NCBI RefSeq assembly: GCF_003390325.1
Contig: NZ_QUOK01000010.1
Coordinates: 157,746 to 221,745 of the forward strand
DNA: 64,000 bases
Direction: 5' to 3'
Source of the DNA: Rhodohalobacter sp. SW132
Lineage (GTDB): Bacteria; Bacteroidota; Rhodothermia; Balneolales; Balneolaceae
Shown: positions 28,188 through 38,071 of the stretch, piece after piece
Layout of the letters: every line of letters begins with the position of its first letter
Position numbering within the stretch: the stretch's first letter is position 1
Notes under the pieces: model-generated
Databases searched by the model: none
Told to the model about the DNA's origin: nothing
What the model saw: only the letters and a program-made list of their open reading frames with translations
Program-made: the position numbers and the translations under genes

Positions 28188-29715
28188 GATTTCTGTTCCC
28201 GATGATTCCGGAGAGTGTGCGGTTCTGCTGTCGCTCTGACAGCGCCATAATCGTCTCGTAGGTACGGTACCGGTTCATAATCTCATCCACATACTGAACT
28301 GTTTCAATACCCCTTGCAAAGCCGTGTCGAGCCTGTTGATAGTATCTGCGCTGCATGAGTTTTAGTAAGGCATCTGCTACGTTTTCCCATTCATTGGGGT
28401 CTTTATTTTGGTCGATAGCCAGCCTCCGGGCATCAGCAACGTGTCCCATTCCCGCATTGTAAGCAGCAAGTGCAAAGGCAACCTGGTTCGTACTGTCCAT
28501 ATAAGAGTAGTGATTCAGGTGCTCTTTAAAGATTCGAACTCCCTCTTCAATATTGGTAAGCGGATCGTACAGATCATCATAATCCGTTGTCACAAAACGC
28601 GGGATTACCTGCATCAATCCAACAGCACCCATCCAGCTTTTACTGTTGGGGTTAAACTCAGACTCCTGGGCTATCATGGCTGTAATCATCAGCCAGTCAA
28701 CATCCATTGAATCAGCCACGGATCGAATCATCTCATCATACGGAGAAATAATTCCCATGGTTTGATACTGCCACTCTGGATTGTAATACTGTGCAATTTG
28801 TGGGCCTTCCTGGAAGTAACGCTGCCTTAAAATGTTCAGGAATGTAGAACGTCTGGGGCGATCACGGTCTTCTGTAAAGCGAAAATGTTTGTAAAGAAAC
28901 TGGTTCATCTTGTTTTCAAGATCGGGAGCATTATCGCGGATTGCCCATGCGATCGTGTCTTTCTCTGCAATGGTTGGCCCGGGAAATAATCCATCCATAT
29001 AACGGTTGGTAGCATCGAACATATTATCGTCAGCTACCGTAGCCATGAGGTTACCCTGTGCTACTTCAACAAGAGTTGCTTCCGTATCAAGTTCATCCGG
29101 GAGCAGCTGAATGTTGAGGTCATACCCTTCATCCTGTAATTCTTGTAATTTGAGATAGTATGAGCTGTTTCTCCGAACGGAAATAGGAATTTCTCGTTCT
29201 GCGATCTCTTCAAGCGAACCTGGCATCGGATTCAGATCACTTGAAAAAACCAGTAACTGATTTACAAGATTGTATGGGCGCGTAAATTGAGCAAGCTCTC
29301 GGCGTTCGGGGGTAATCGTATAATTCGCAGCAATCACATCGCCCGCCCCGCTATTCAGAAGCTCAAAAGGATTTTCATCTGCACCAACTATGACAACTTC
29401 GAGTGCCAGATCATTTTCACGGGTGAATTCACGGATCAGCTCATATTCAAAACCAACTTCAATACCCTGATTCAGAAAATAGGTATTTGAACTATAGTAA
29501 GTGATCATTCTGAATGTCCCTCTCTGCTTGATATCGGCGAAATCACGTTCCACCGGTTCCATAATGGTTTGAGGGAATGTTTCTTCGGCCTCTGAAACAG
29601 CAATTTGATCCTGCTCTTCAGCAGTCGAACAGCTGATCATTGCAGCAAACAGAAAGATGGTGAGACACTCTCCAACCGATCTCCGAAGAGATCTTTTTTT
29701 GTAACATTGTATCAT
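28174..29715 (-). CDS. mltF: MltF-like membrane-bound lytic transglycosylase
   Basis: A 513-residue lipoprotein (lipobox MISC, Cys29). Residues ~55-280 are an extracellular solute-binding type 3 domain (GTFRMITYYSSNTYFLN, AANYTITPERRELAQFT, NSSYYLKLQEL). Residues ~330-490 are an SLT goose-lysozyme-like domain with catalytic Glu351 in IAQESEFNP, the GAVGLMQVIP motif and AAYNAGMGHV. This is the MltF architecture: it cleaves glycan strands to 1,6-anhydromuramyl ends and the N-terminal domain controls activity. It converges with the RsbU-like gene with a 14-base overlap. Confidence 0.9.
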   Translation of the reverse strand: MIQCYKKRSLRRSVGECLTIFLFAAMISCSTAEEQDQIAVSEAEETFPQTIMEPVERDFADIKQRGTFRMITYYSSNTYFLNQGIEVGFEYELIREFTRENDLALEVVIVGADENPFELLNSGAGDVIAANYTITPERRELAQFTRPYNLVNQLLVFSSDLNPMPGSLEEIAEREIPISVRRNSSYYLKLQELQDEGYDLNIQLLPDELDTEATLVEVAQGNLMATVADDNMFDATNRYMDGLFPGPTIAEKDTIAWAIRDNAPDLENKMNQFLYKHFRFTEDRDRPRRSTFLNILRQRYFQEGPQIAQYYNPEWQYQTMGIISPYDEMIRSVADSMDVDWLMITAMIAQESEFNPNSKSWMGAVGLMQVIPRFVTTDYDDLYDPLTNIEEGVRIFKEHLNHYSYMDSTNQVAFALAAYNAGMGHVADARRLAIDQNKDPNEWENVADALLKLMQRRYYQQARHGFARGIETVQYVDEIMNRYRTYETIMALSERQQNRTLSGIIGNRNLNMP

Positions 29716-29913
29716 CAGTAACGGATTCGTTCCTGTTATATGGCGCCGGAAAATATTGTTAATACTTTACTTGTGATATTTTCCAAAGCCACTTACCAAA
29801 CGCAAATTTATGCTATATCGTTTAAATCTCTTTTTTCTTGTCTGGTATAAAGATCCAACAATTTATTCAATTTTCCACAATTTATAGATGAATCTAACAG
29901 AACCGCTTCCAAT

Positions 29914-30834
29914 TCAACCTGTTGGTTTTGTTGGTTTTTTTACTCTTCTGTACCAGGTGAAGGAAACCCCAATCATAATCACAACCATTGCGCCCATGGA
30001 GAATAGTGTTGGGATTTCATTAAAAAAGAGATATGCGAGCAGTGCCGCAAAGATTACTTCCGAAAGTACAAGGGTCGAAAGAAGGGTTGGGGAGACGTAT
30101 TTAACAGCGTAGTTCATTGATCCGTGACCCAGAATCGTGGGACCCACGGCGAGTGCGAGTCCGATAATAAGTGCAGTGCCGCTCAGATAAGGCAATCCCC
30201 CTACCCAAATAATCGTAAGTATAACACAGGTTAGGGTTGCGTAGAGGTACACATAAAAGACATAATCGATCCATTCCGTATACTGCCGGATTTTTCTGCC
30301 GAGCATAAAATAGACTACAAATATGACGGCGGCTGTGAAAGCAAATGCATTTCCAAGCAGGGCATCCGGAAATTCAGTTAAACTGGCATCATCCGCCACG
30401 CCAAGCAGCAGCGAGCCTGTGAATGAGAGGAATACCCCACACCACACAATAGGCTTGAAGTTCTTTCCAAAAATAAATCTCTCGGCTACAATGAGCATTA
30501 CCGGGTGCATAGTCACCAGGACAGATGCTGATGCAACTGAGGTGTAGTGAAGGGAGGCAATCCAGAATGAAAAATGGAGCCCCAGGCTAATACCGGCGAA
30601 AACAAGAAGAAAATGGTTGATTCCTTTTGACTGCAGCGTGGAAAGGGATTCTCGCTTTGGAAGCCAGAAAGGCAGCAGGCACAATACGGCAAAGCCGGTG
30701 CGAAGTGCGGCAAGTGCCATCGGTTCAATGTCGGTCGCGTAACGGACAAGAATTGGAGCGAGGCCAAACGTGAACAGCCCGACAAATAACAACAGAATGA
30801 TTTTACCGAGCGGGGCTTCTTCAGTAGCTGCCAA
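29914..30834 (-). CDS. EamA-type DMT transporter
   Basis: A 306-residue membrane protein with ten hydrophobic segments in two homologous halves, each an EamA domain (first half with LAALRTGFAVLCLLPFWLPK and SVASASVLVTMHPVMLIVAERFIFGK; second half with MNYAVKYVSPTLLSTLVLSEVIFAALLAYLFFNEIP). This is the drug/metabolite exporter family; the substrate cannot be predicted. The gene starts 5 bases after the stop of the next upstream gene, so they are co-transcribed. The tail is basic (RRVKKPTKPTG). Confidence 0.9.
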   Translation of the reverse strand: MAATEEAPLGKIILLLFVGLFTFGLAPILVRYATDIEPMALAALRTGFAVLCLLPFWLPKRESLSTLQSKGINHFLLVFAGISLGLHFSFWIASLHYTSVASASVLVTMHPVMLIVAERFIFGKNFKPIVWCGVFLSFTGSLLLGVADDASLTEFPDALLGNAFAFTAAVIFVVYFMLGRKIRQYTEWIDYVFYVYLYATLTCVILTIIWVGGLPYLSGTALIIGLALAVGPTILGHGSMNYAVKYVSPTLLSTLVLSEVIFAALLAYLFFNEIPTLFSMGAMVVIMIGVSFTWYRRVKKPTKPTG

Positions 30835-30839
30835 AATAG

Positions 30840-31355
30840 TTATCGTATTCTGTCCATCGACTCAACAAGCTCCTGGTCTTTCTTGATAAAACGTCCGGCC
30901 TGCCAGAGTGCCACTAACGCGAGTAGTATAAAGCCCGTGCTTCCGGTTTCTCTCCAGAGGAACCGGCCAAAACCTCCCATCGTAAACAATATTGCAGATG
31001 CAACGGCAAGAGCAGCAATCTGAATGAACGTTGCAACTTTCACCCATTTAAGCTGGTTGATGCGGTTTCCATAGAGAAAAATAGCCACAAGGCTGATCAG
31101 CATAGAGGCCGTTAGAAGTACCGCAAAACTGGTTCCTATCCATGCAGATGGATCATTCACCGCGTGCCGGTAGATAGGTGTAAAAAAAACGATAAGGTTC
31201 AGGATGAAGGCTGATGCGAGAAATAGGGATTGTGGTCTCTGTATCAAATCGTTAGGGATCTGTTTTGTGTGCTGGTTGGTTATAGATGAGTTTATTTCAG
31301 CTACCGGCAATAACGCAGCCTCAGCAGAAACAAATTCATACTTCATATGGCGCAC
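30840..31355 (-). CDS. Small four-helix membrane protein
   Basis: A 171-residue protein with four hydrophobic stretches (about residues 46-62, 77-97, 106-125 and 137-152) and a charged end. I do not recognise a family. The annotated ATG at 31355 (MRHMKYEF) may be one or more codons upstream of the true start at the Met four residues in. It lies 42 bases downstream of the RND permease and 5 bases before the EamA gene, so it may be part of the efflux transcript. Confidence 0.6.
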   Translation of the reverse strand: MRHMKYEFVSAEAALLPVAEINSSITNQHTKQIPNDLIQRPQSLFLASAFILNLIVFFTPIYRHAVNDPSAWIGTSFAVLLTASMLISLVAIFLYGNRINQLKWVKVATFIQIAALAVASAILFTMGGFGRFLWRETGSTGFILLALVALWQAGRFIKKDQELVESMDRIR

Positions 31356-31397
31356 AAAATATGAAATATGTTCTGCAGAAGCTACGTCTTAAAAGGA

Positions 31398-34300
31398 TCA
31401 CTCAGTCAGAGTTTTAATTCGGCCCGATACCGAATCGAATGCTGAATAAAGAACCGGAACTACAACAAGCGTTAAGAAAGTAGCAAATGTGAGACCGCTG
31501 ATAATGGCAATTCCCATTGGGCCCCAGAATGCTGTACTTTCAGATCCAAGCTGAAAATTAGGTTCGAAACTGGTAAAAAGGCCAACAAAATCGATATTTA
31601 TACCAAATGTTAGCGGTACAAGGCCGAGAATTGTGGTTAAGGCGGTCAGAAGCACCGGCCTGAAACGTATGGTTCCAGCTTCAATGATTGCACTCAGTTT
31701 ATTGATACCCTGATCGGTGAGCTGTTTCACATAATCGAGCAGCACAATGTTATTTACACAAACAATACCCGCCAGTGAGATGATGCCGATGAAGGTCATC
31801 AATCCGAATGGTGTTCGGGTCAGGATCAAACCGAGCAGAACCCCAATAAGGCTGAGACCTACAGCTGTAATGATAATCAGCGGTGAAACAACATTATTAA
31901 ATTTTGCGAGCATTACGAGAAAGATCAGGGCTGAGGCGACAAGAAGCGCGGTAGTCAAAAACCCGAAAGCTTCCTCCTGGTCTTCGCTCTCACCTGTATA
32001 ACTCATCGAGTACCCTTCCGGAAGCCCATCCCGGTATTCTGCAAGCAGTTCCTGTGTATCAGCCAATACTTCGGGGCCGCTGAATCCGGGCATCGCGCGG
32101 CCTTCGATCGTAGCTGTTCTTTCCAGGTTCAACCGGGTAATGGAGCCGAGACCTGTACCTTCAACAAAGTCAGCGACGGAAACCAGAGGCACACTACCGC
32201 CATCTGCAGTACGAATATTCAGATCACGGAGACTCTCCAGGTTCTGACGATCTTCAGGGCGCAGGCGCACAACGATATCGTATTCATCTTCACCATCCCG
32301 CCATTCACTTGCTTCGAGCCCGTTATTGGCAATTCGAATAGTTTGAGCGATATCGGACATATTCAGGCCCAGCCGGCTTGCTCTTTCATAATCAACCAGA
32401 ACACGATATTCCGGAAATCCGCCGCTTACATTATTGCGAATATCTACCAAACCAGGCACAGTTCCGGTTACGGAGGCCTCATTTAATATTTCTGTAACTT
32501 CGCGGGTAATGCGGGTGATTTCGTCAAAATCGGGCCCTGAAACTTCGATATTCACAGGGGGGCCGGTTGGGGGACCCTGCTGCTCGCCATCAACATTTAC
32601 GATGATATCAGGAATATCCCGAACCACATCACGAATTTTTGTGAGTGTAAGTGCGGATGGTTCAGCCCGATCGCCAAAATCCACCAGATTGATGGTGAGC
32701 CTTGACAATTCCGGGCTCTGTGCACCGCCGCCAAAGAATGGATCCCCGGCGACACCAACGTTCGTTTGAATGTTCTCGATGTTTGCTTTAACGTTCGGAT
32801 CTTCATCAATCAGGCGGTAAATTCGCTGCTGAACATCTTCGGCAATTACGTTGCTGGCCTCAACATTCATCCCGATTGGCCCTTCGAGCTCAACAATAAT
32901 CGGGCTTGGATCTGTTTCCGGGAAGAACTCCACACCACTTGGAATCACGGCAAAAAGGGCGAAAATGGAGATCAGAATACCCATGGTTGAATTCAGAAGC
33001 AGCGCGCGGTTATCGGTAAGCATAATCGGGCGATCGGTTTTTCTGATGAGTCCCAGAAGCCCGAAAATAATTAGCACGGCAGGCAGCATCATTAAGACAA
33101 CCCATTCTGTGGATGTGACTTCTGTGCCGAGCGAAACGAAAAAGAGAATCACCGCGATGAATAAGGCGAGTGCAATTCCTGAAAATACCGAGATCAGTCG
33201 GCCTCTGAAGATCGCTTCAAACAGGTGGAAGATAATCAGCAGTAACCCAATGACTCCGAAAATCCCTGCAAGTATTAACAGAATAGATGATGCCGGTGAG
33301 AAAAGCCCGACCACTCCACCGAGTACGCCAAAAAGTGCTGCAAGAGTAAAGCTTCCTAATGCCAGTGTGTTGCGTAAAAAAGCGTATCGCACACTATAAT
33401 CACGCTTTAGCAGTGTTCTCAGCAACACTTTATAGTGTTTGACGGACCTTGGAAACAGACGGTCGTTGAAAACCCGGGCTGCCGGTTTGATCAGGTACCG
33501 GTAAGTAACGAAGAAAAAGATGATGACGAGAATAGATACCATGAGTGTGGTGAAATTGGCCATTCCAATGGCAACCGCCAGGAAGATGATCCCAGCAAGG
33601 CCGATTCCCTTCACGAAAACGGAAGGCTCTTTCTTCTCTTCATTGTCCAGGCGTACAAGATAAGCTGTTAGAATAGGGTAAATCACTAACGCCACAAACA
33701 AGGAGCACAGCAGTACGATGATAAGTGTGGTAGGGAGGTATCCCATGAATTGTCCGATAATTCCGGGCCAGAAAGTCATCGGCAGAAAAGCAGCTACCAG
33801 TGTTGAAGTTGCTGCAATCAGTGCATATCCCACTTCATCCGTAGCCAGTTTAGCGGCTTCAAAACGTGAGTAGCCCATCTCCCTGTAGCGATAAATGTTC
33901 TCAACAACTACTACAGAGTTGTCCACGAGAAGACCGAGCGCGATGATTAAGCTGAACAGTATGATGAAGTTCACAGAGTAACCAAAGCTGTAAAGAACGA
34001 TAAAACCCACAAAGATGGAAAGGGGTACTGCGGTAGCAACCAGCAATGCGTTTCTTAGTCCAAGGAAAAAGACAAGTACCAGCACAATGAACAGCATTCC
34101 GCTGATGATACTGTTCTCCAGGTCGGAAATAAGTGATAGTACATCTTCACTTTGATCTCCGGTAATGATCACTGATGTTCCCGGCGGAAGTGCGGTGGCT
34201 TCAACGATCTCCATCACCTCCTCCACAGATTGCAAAATGTTTACACCGGGACGTTTTTTGATGTTCAGGCTGATAACCTGGTTATCCTGTACTTCTGAAT

Positions 34301-35180
34301 CATCAAGGTCAACGGTTCTTCCATTTTCATCTATTTTATATGCGCGAAGCCTGGCATAACTCTCCCGGTCTTTAAACCCGAACATCACTTCAGCTACATC
34401 CCGCATGTAAACAAGGCCGGGGCCCTGGGGGCCTTCACCCATCGGCCGGGCTACCACCAGATTTTCAATCTCTTCGGGTCGTTCAAATTCTCCGCTAACT
34501 CTAACCAGGTAGCTGAACTTATCCACATCTACTGTTCCTCCAGGGATGGTTAGATTTTGCCCCTGGATGGCATTTATAAGCTGACCAAAACCGAGACCGT
34601 AGCCGTTGAGGGAGTTCAGATCAACATTCACCTGAACTTCCCGCTCCAGTTCTCCAATCATTTCCACTTCCCGGATACTTGATGCAGCCTCGATGTCATC
34701 TTTCATTCGATCGGCAAACTCCGTAAGGCGCGATAATGGATAATCTGCGGCCAGGTTTACCGTCATAATTGGAAAATCATCCAGGTCGATTTCCACGATA
34801 AACGGTTCCTCAGCCTCGGGGGGGATCTCATTTCTGGCGAGATCTACACGTTCGCGAACACGCTGACTGGCTACGTCGATCGAGACATCAAGTTCAAACT
34901 CAACAACCACACTGCTGAAACTTTCAGTGGTGGTGGATACGATCTCTTTCACTCCTGTGATACCCTGCAGTTCACGTTCAATCGGTTGAGTGACGAGCGA
35001 TTCCATGTCAGATGGAGAAATGCCGGGGTACACGGTATTTACGATAAAAATCGGAATTTCAACAGACGGGTTCGATTCCTTTGGTATTGCGCTGTAGCTA
35101 TAAGCTCCGGCAACGACCAGGATAGCGGTTAGCACGAGGATTACCGTGCGATTTTTAATGGTTAGTTCAGTTAATTTCAT
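31398..35180 (-). CDS. RND efflux permease with extra central membrane segments
   Basis: A 1260-residue resistance-nodulation-division pump protein. The N-terminal half has the usual layout: helix 1 (ILVLTAILVVAGAYSYSAI), periplasmic docking/pore domain, then helices 2-6 with the proton-relay helix ALGLLVDNSVVVVENIYR, which shows one Asp (420) followed by Asn where AcrB has two Asp. Family members are usually about 1030-1050 residues. Here roughly residues 517-725 add about six hydrophobic segments between the halves before FFPETDPSP starts the second periplasmic domain. It pairs with the adaptor and TolC genes upstream. Confidence 0.95.
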   Translation of the reverse strand: MKLTELTIKNRTVILVLTAILVVAGAYSYSAIPKESNPSVEIPIFIVNTVYPGISPSDMESLVTQPIERELQGITGVKEIVSTTTESFSSVVVEFELDVSIDVASQRVRERVDLARNEIPPEAEEPFIVEIDLDDFPIMTVNLAADYPLSRLTEFADRMKDDIEAASSIREVEMIGELEREVQVNVDLNSLNGYGLGFGQLINAIQGQNLTIPGGTVDVDKFSYLVRVSGEFERPEEIENLVVARPMGEGPQGPGLVYMRDVAEVMFGFKDRESYARLRAYKIDENGRTVDLDDSEVQDNQVISLNIKKRPGVNILQSVEEVMEIVEATALPPGTSVIITGDQSEDVLSLISDLENSIISGMLFIVLVLVFFLGLRNALLVATAVPLSIFVGFIVLYSFGYSVNFIILFSLIIALGLLVDNSVVVVENIYRYREMGYSRFEAAKLATDEVGYALIAATSTLVAAFLPMTFWPGIIGQFMGYLPTTLIIVLLCSLFVALVIYPILTAYLVRLDNEEKKEPSVFVKGIGLAGIIFLAVAIGMANFTTLMVSILVIIFFFVTYRYLIKPAARVFNDRLFPRSVKHYKVLLRTLLKRDYSVRYAFLRNTLALGSFTLAALFGVLGGVVGLFSPASSILLILAGIFGVIGLLLIIFHLFEAIFRGRLISVFSGIALALFIAVILFFVSLGTEVTSTEWVVLMMLPAVLIIFGLLGLIRKTDRPIMLTDNRALLLNSTMGILISIFALFAVIPSGVEFFPETDPSPIIVELEGPIGMNVEASNVIAEDVQQRIYRLIDEDPNVKANIENIQTNVGVAGDPFFGGGAQSPELSRLTINLVDFGDRAEPSALTLTKIRDVVRDIPDIIVNVDGEQQGPPTGPPVNIEVSGPDFDEITRITREVTEILNEASVTGTVPGLVDIRNNVSGGFPEYRVLVDYERASRLGLNMSDIAQTIRIANNGLEASEWRDGEDEYDIVVRLRPEDRQNLESLRDLNIRTADGGSVPLVSVADFVEGTGLGSITRLNLERTATIEGRAMPGFSGPEVLADTQELLAEYRDGLPEGYSMSYTGESEDQEEAFGFLTTALLVASALIFLVMLAKFNNVVSPLIIITAVGLSLIGVLLGLILTRTPFGLMTFIGIISLAGIVCVNNIVLLDYVKQLTDQGINKLSAIIEAGTIRFRPVLLTALTTILGLVPLTFGINIDFVGLFTSFEPNFQLGSESTAFWGPMGIAIISGLTFATFLTLVVVPVLYSAFDSVSGRIKTLTE

Positions 35181-35248
35181 GTGTGAACCGGTATTGATCT
35201 GTCAGGTTAAATTGTTTTGAAATGAAAGATGATCCAGAGTCTTAGTAT

Positions 35249-36361
35249 TTAGTAGGAGACAAAAGGATTTTGTGCATTCGCCAGCCGATCTGCACGTTCT
35301 ACACTTGTTTCGTTATTGAGGATGTTCAGCCTGTCTCCGTCGTTCAGGTTACTGATACCTGAAAACACAATCTCGTCACCGGGTTCAATTCCTGATACGA
35401 TCTCTACCAAAGCCCCCGAAGTTTGACCCGTTTCAACAGAAACAAGTTCTGCGGTTTTATTGCCGTTATTTTCAGTCACACGAAACACACTGATCCCGTC
35501 TTCGTTGCGGATTACAGCAGTTCTTGGAATAATCATGGCGTCATCAAGGGTGCGTCTTAAAACGCGAAGGTTAACCACCATATCAGGTTTCATCCGGCGC
35601 TCTGGGTTTTGAAGCTCAATTTCAACGGTGAAAGTTCGCGTATCGGGATCGATCACATATCCTGCATATGAAATTGTGCTCGAAAAGGTTTCACCGCCGG
35701 ATCGTATCTCTATTTCTACAGGTGTACCTTCGGTAATCTCCTCGGAGTACCGTTCGGGAATCCCTGTGAGAATCCGTACCCTGTTGGTGTTAACAATTCG
35801 GGCTACCGGCATTCCGGGACTCACCAACTCGCCCTGCTGTACCATCCGCTCTTCGATTCGCCCGTTAAACGGAGCTTCGATATTTGAATCCTGAAGCTGT
35901 TTTTCAGCTTGTTCAAGCTGAGCTCTTGCCTGATCGCGCTGAGCCCGGGCACTATTAAAATCCTGCGTGCTTATAATGGAATCGGCATGCAGCGTTTCGA
36001 GCCGGTTGAGGTTATCTTCAGCAAGCTCATAAGCGGTTTGGGCTGAATTATATTGGGCGCGAATCAGACGATCATCCATGCGGGCGAGAATATCACCACG
36101 GGAGAGGCTTGCGCCACGGTTTGTAATTTCGAGTATGCGACCCTGTGATTCCGCTGAAATTACGGCGTCTTCATACGCTTCCACAGTTCCGGTAAGCCGG
36201 ATGTAGTCTTCAAAATTATCTCCCTGCATGGTGAGGGTTTCTACAGCTACAAGGCGTGTACGTTCTTCCTGCTGATCGTTTTCGCCTTCATCTGAGCACC
36301 CGGCGAATAGAAACACGGCACTTGTTATAAGTAAAATTCGGTTTAAAGTAATTACACGCAT
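35249..36361 (-). CDS. RND periplasmic adaptor (membrane fusion protein)
   Basis: A 370-residue lipoprotein (lipobox FAGC). It has a lipoyl-like/barrel-sandwich domain (VISAESQGRILEITNRGASLSRGDILARMD), an alpha-helical hairpin (SAQTAYELAEDNLNRLETLHADSIISTQDFNSARAQRDQ...), then IEAPFNGRIEERMVQQGELVSPG, the beta-barrel (RILTGIPERYSEEI) and membrane-proximal domains. It links the RND permease to the TolC channel. It lies between TolC (26-base gap) and the permease (68-base gap), all on the same strand. Confidence 0.95.
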   Translation of the reverse strand: MRVITLNRILLITSAVFLFAGCSDEGENDQQEERTRLVAVETLTMQGDNFEDYIRLTGTVEAYEDAVISAESQGRILEITNRGASLSRGDILARMDDRLIRAQYNSAQTAYELAEDNLNRLETLHADSIISTQDFNSARAQRDQARAQLEQAEKQLQDSNIEAPFNGRIEERMVQQGELVSPGMPVARIVNTNRVRILTGIPERYSEEITEGTPVEIEIRSGGETFSSTISYAGYVIDPDTRTFTVEIELQNPERRMKPDMVVNLRVLRRTLDDAMIIPRTAVIRNEDGISVFRVTENNGNKTAELVSVETGQTSGALVEIVSGIEPGDEIVFSGISNLNDGDRLNILNNETSVERADRLANAQNPFVSY

Positions 36362-36387
36362 TATAATATCTAATTAGTGGTTGCAGA

Positions 36388-37977
36388 TCATTTAAGTATG
36401 GGTTGGCCCAGTGCTTTGCGGTACCTGCTTTGGGCCACAAGGTAATCGTGTACTGCCGCGAGGTAGCTTAGTTTGCTTTGATCGAGCAGGGAGGAGGCCT
36501 GTCTTTCTTCAAGAGCGGTTCCAGCTCCTTCGCGTAACCGGGTAACGGAGAATTCGTAATTGAGTTCGGCTTGCTCAAGATTTCGTTCCTGGCTGCGGAT
36601 CCGCCGCATTGCGGTATCAATGTTATCAATTGCCTCCTCGATTTCCAGGTAAATTGCATTTTTCTGAAACTCCATGTTGATTTCGGTCTGCCGAATTCCA
36701 ATGCTGTTTTGCTGCACCTGGGCCCGTCTCTGGAAACCATCAAAAATAGACCAGTTCATGCGAATCCCCACAGCCACTGCGGGCTCCCAGTAGGAATCGT
36801 CAAAAAAGCCCCGGTCGGTTGATGTGAATGCAAAATCTTCGCCTTCCACTGTTGATATTTCTGTCCGATTCGACGGTACCGAGCCGATGTAGGCAGCGTT
36901 TGCGAAGGCACTCACTGTGGGGAAGTATTGGGAACGGGTGATCCGGCGCTCAACTTCCTGAAGTTCAAGCTGGCCCTGGGTCTGTTTCAGGTCGGGCCGC
37001 TGCTGCAGTGCGATTTCGTGTGCGGTTTCAGCATCCTGAATCTCAAAACGATCAAGATCTTCAAGCTCAAAAGATCCTCTGAGTGTTAAATCCGTTCTGG
37101 GGGATATGCCAAGCTGCAGCGCCAGGTTTTTAACGGCAAGATCGGCATTGTTTTCACTTTCGATGAGTTCAGTTTCAAGGTTTACAAGCTCAACCTCAGC
37201 GCTCACACGGTCAAACTTTGAAGCAACACCGGCTTCAACTGAACGCGATGTTTCCCGCACGGTTTCCCGCAGACGTTCTACACTTGCCCGGAGGACATCA
37301 ACCTGTTCTGATGCTAATAGTGCTCCATAAAATGTTGATCGTATGTTATCTGCCACTTCCTGGCGTTGCCGTTCATACCCATCTTCGTTCATCTCCCGGA
37401 GCTGCCGGGCACCGCGAATGGCTGCAAAAGCTGCGCCGTTATAAATGGTTTGAGTAACGTTAACCCCAAAATTGAATTGGTTTTCCACCGCAAAAGGGTT
37501 GGTGCCGTCCATTCCCGGTGGTGAGAGTCCGGCATCCTGGTACCCCTCAGACTGACGTCTTAAAAATTCATCAAATGGTATGGGGTCTGTGGATGGGTCA
37601 CTGTCCGTGCGGGCTCCCTCATTAAAAGCAAGCCATTCGATTGCTCCAAATGTATCAAACAGGCCTCCTGCATCGGATCCGGCAAAAGGGTTTGGTGTTC
37701 GCAGGTTGCGTGTGTACTCTCCGGAAGAACCGATTTGCGGGTATACAGATCCCCATGCTTCACGAATTTGTGCATTTGCCAGCTCAATATCGAGTTGCCC
37801 CGCTCTCAGCATGTGGTTATTCACGAGCGCAATCTGTATCGCTTCTTCAACGGTAATGGCAATTTCTGTTTCACCCGAGTAAGGCTGATTCTGTTCCTGC
37901 TGTGAATTTTGTGCAAACGCCAATCCCGGTAAGAAAAGGAGGAGTGGCAGTATGCTCCTGAATTTTGTAGAGATCAT
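36388..37977 (-). CDS. TolC-family outer membrane efflux channel
   Basis: A protein of 529 residues if started at the ATG at 37977, which leaves a clean signal peptide (FRSILPLLLFLPGLAFAQ). The frame continues seven codons further to an ATG at 37998. TolC family features include two long helical repeats (AIQIALVNNHMLRAGQLDIELANAQI..., ALQQRPDLKQTQGQLELQEVERRI...) and the closing RYRKALGQPILK. It forms the outer-membrane exit of the RND pump. It is the first gene of the pump operon and carries an operator-like palindrome upstream. Confidence 0.93.
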   Translation of the reverse strand: MISTKFRSILPLLLFLPGLAFAQNSQQEQNQPYSGETEIAITVEEAIQIALVNNHMLRAGQLDIELANAQIREAWGSVYPQIGSSGEYTRNLRTPNPFAGSDAGGLFDTFGAIEWLAFNEGARTDSDPSTDPIPFDEFLRRQSEGYQDAGLSPPGMDGTNPFAVENQFNFGVNVTQTIYNGAAFAAIRGARQLREMNEDGYERQRQEVADNIRSTFYGALLASEQVDVLRASVERLRETVRETSRSVEAGVASKFDRVSAEVELVNLETELIESENNADLAVKNLALQLGISPRTDLTLRGSFELEDLDRFEIQDAETAHEIALQQRPDLKQTQGQLELQEVERRITRSQYFPTVSAFANAAYIGSVPSNRTEISTVEGEDFAFTSTDRGFFDDSYWEPAVAVGIRMNWSIFDGFQRRAQVQQNSIGIRQTEINMEFQKNAIYLEIEEAIDNIDTAMRRIRSQERNLEQAELNYEFSVTRLREGAGTALEERQASSLLDQSKLSYLAAVHDYLVAQSRYRKALGQPILK

Positions 37978-38056
37978 TAAGTTAAGAATGCAGTTCATTA
38001 TCAGTTGCTGTAAAAACGTTCATTACGGTTAGACCGTGGAATAGTTTCAAAATAAT

Positions 38057-38071
38057 ATGACTGACGGTCAT
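38057..38071. promoter_or_regulatory. TetR operator-like palindrome before the efflux operon
   Basis: ATGAC-TGACG-GTCAT is a perfect 5-bp inverted repeat. The core TGACTGACGGTCA matches the site just upstream of the TetR gene at 12 of 13 bases. It overlaps the TetR stop codon and lies about 60-80 bases before the TolC start. Confidence 0.8.
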
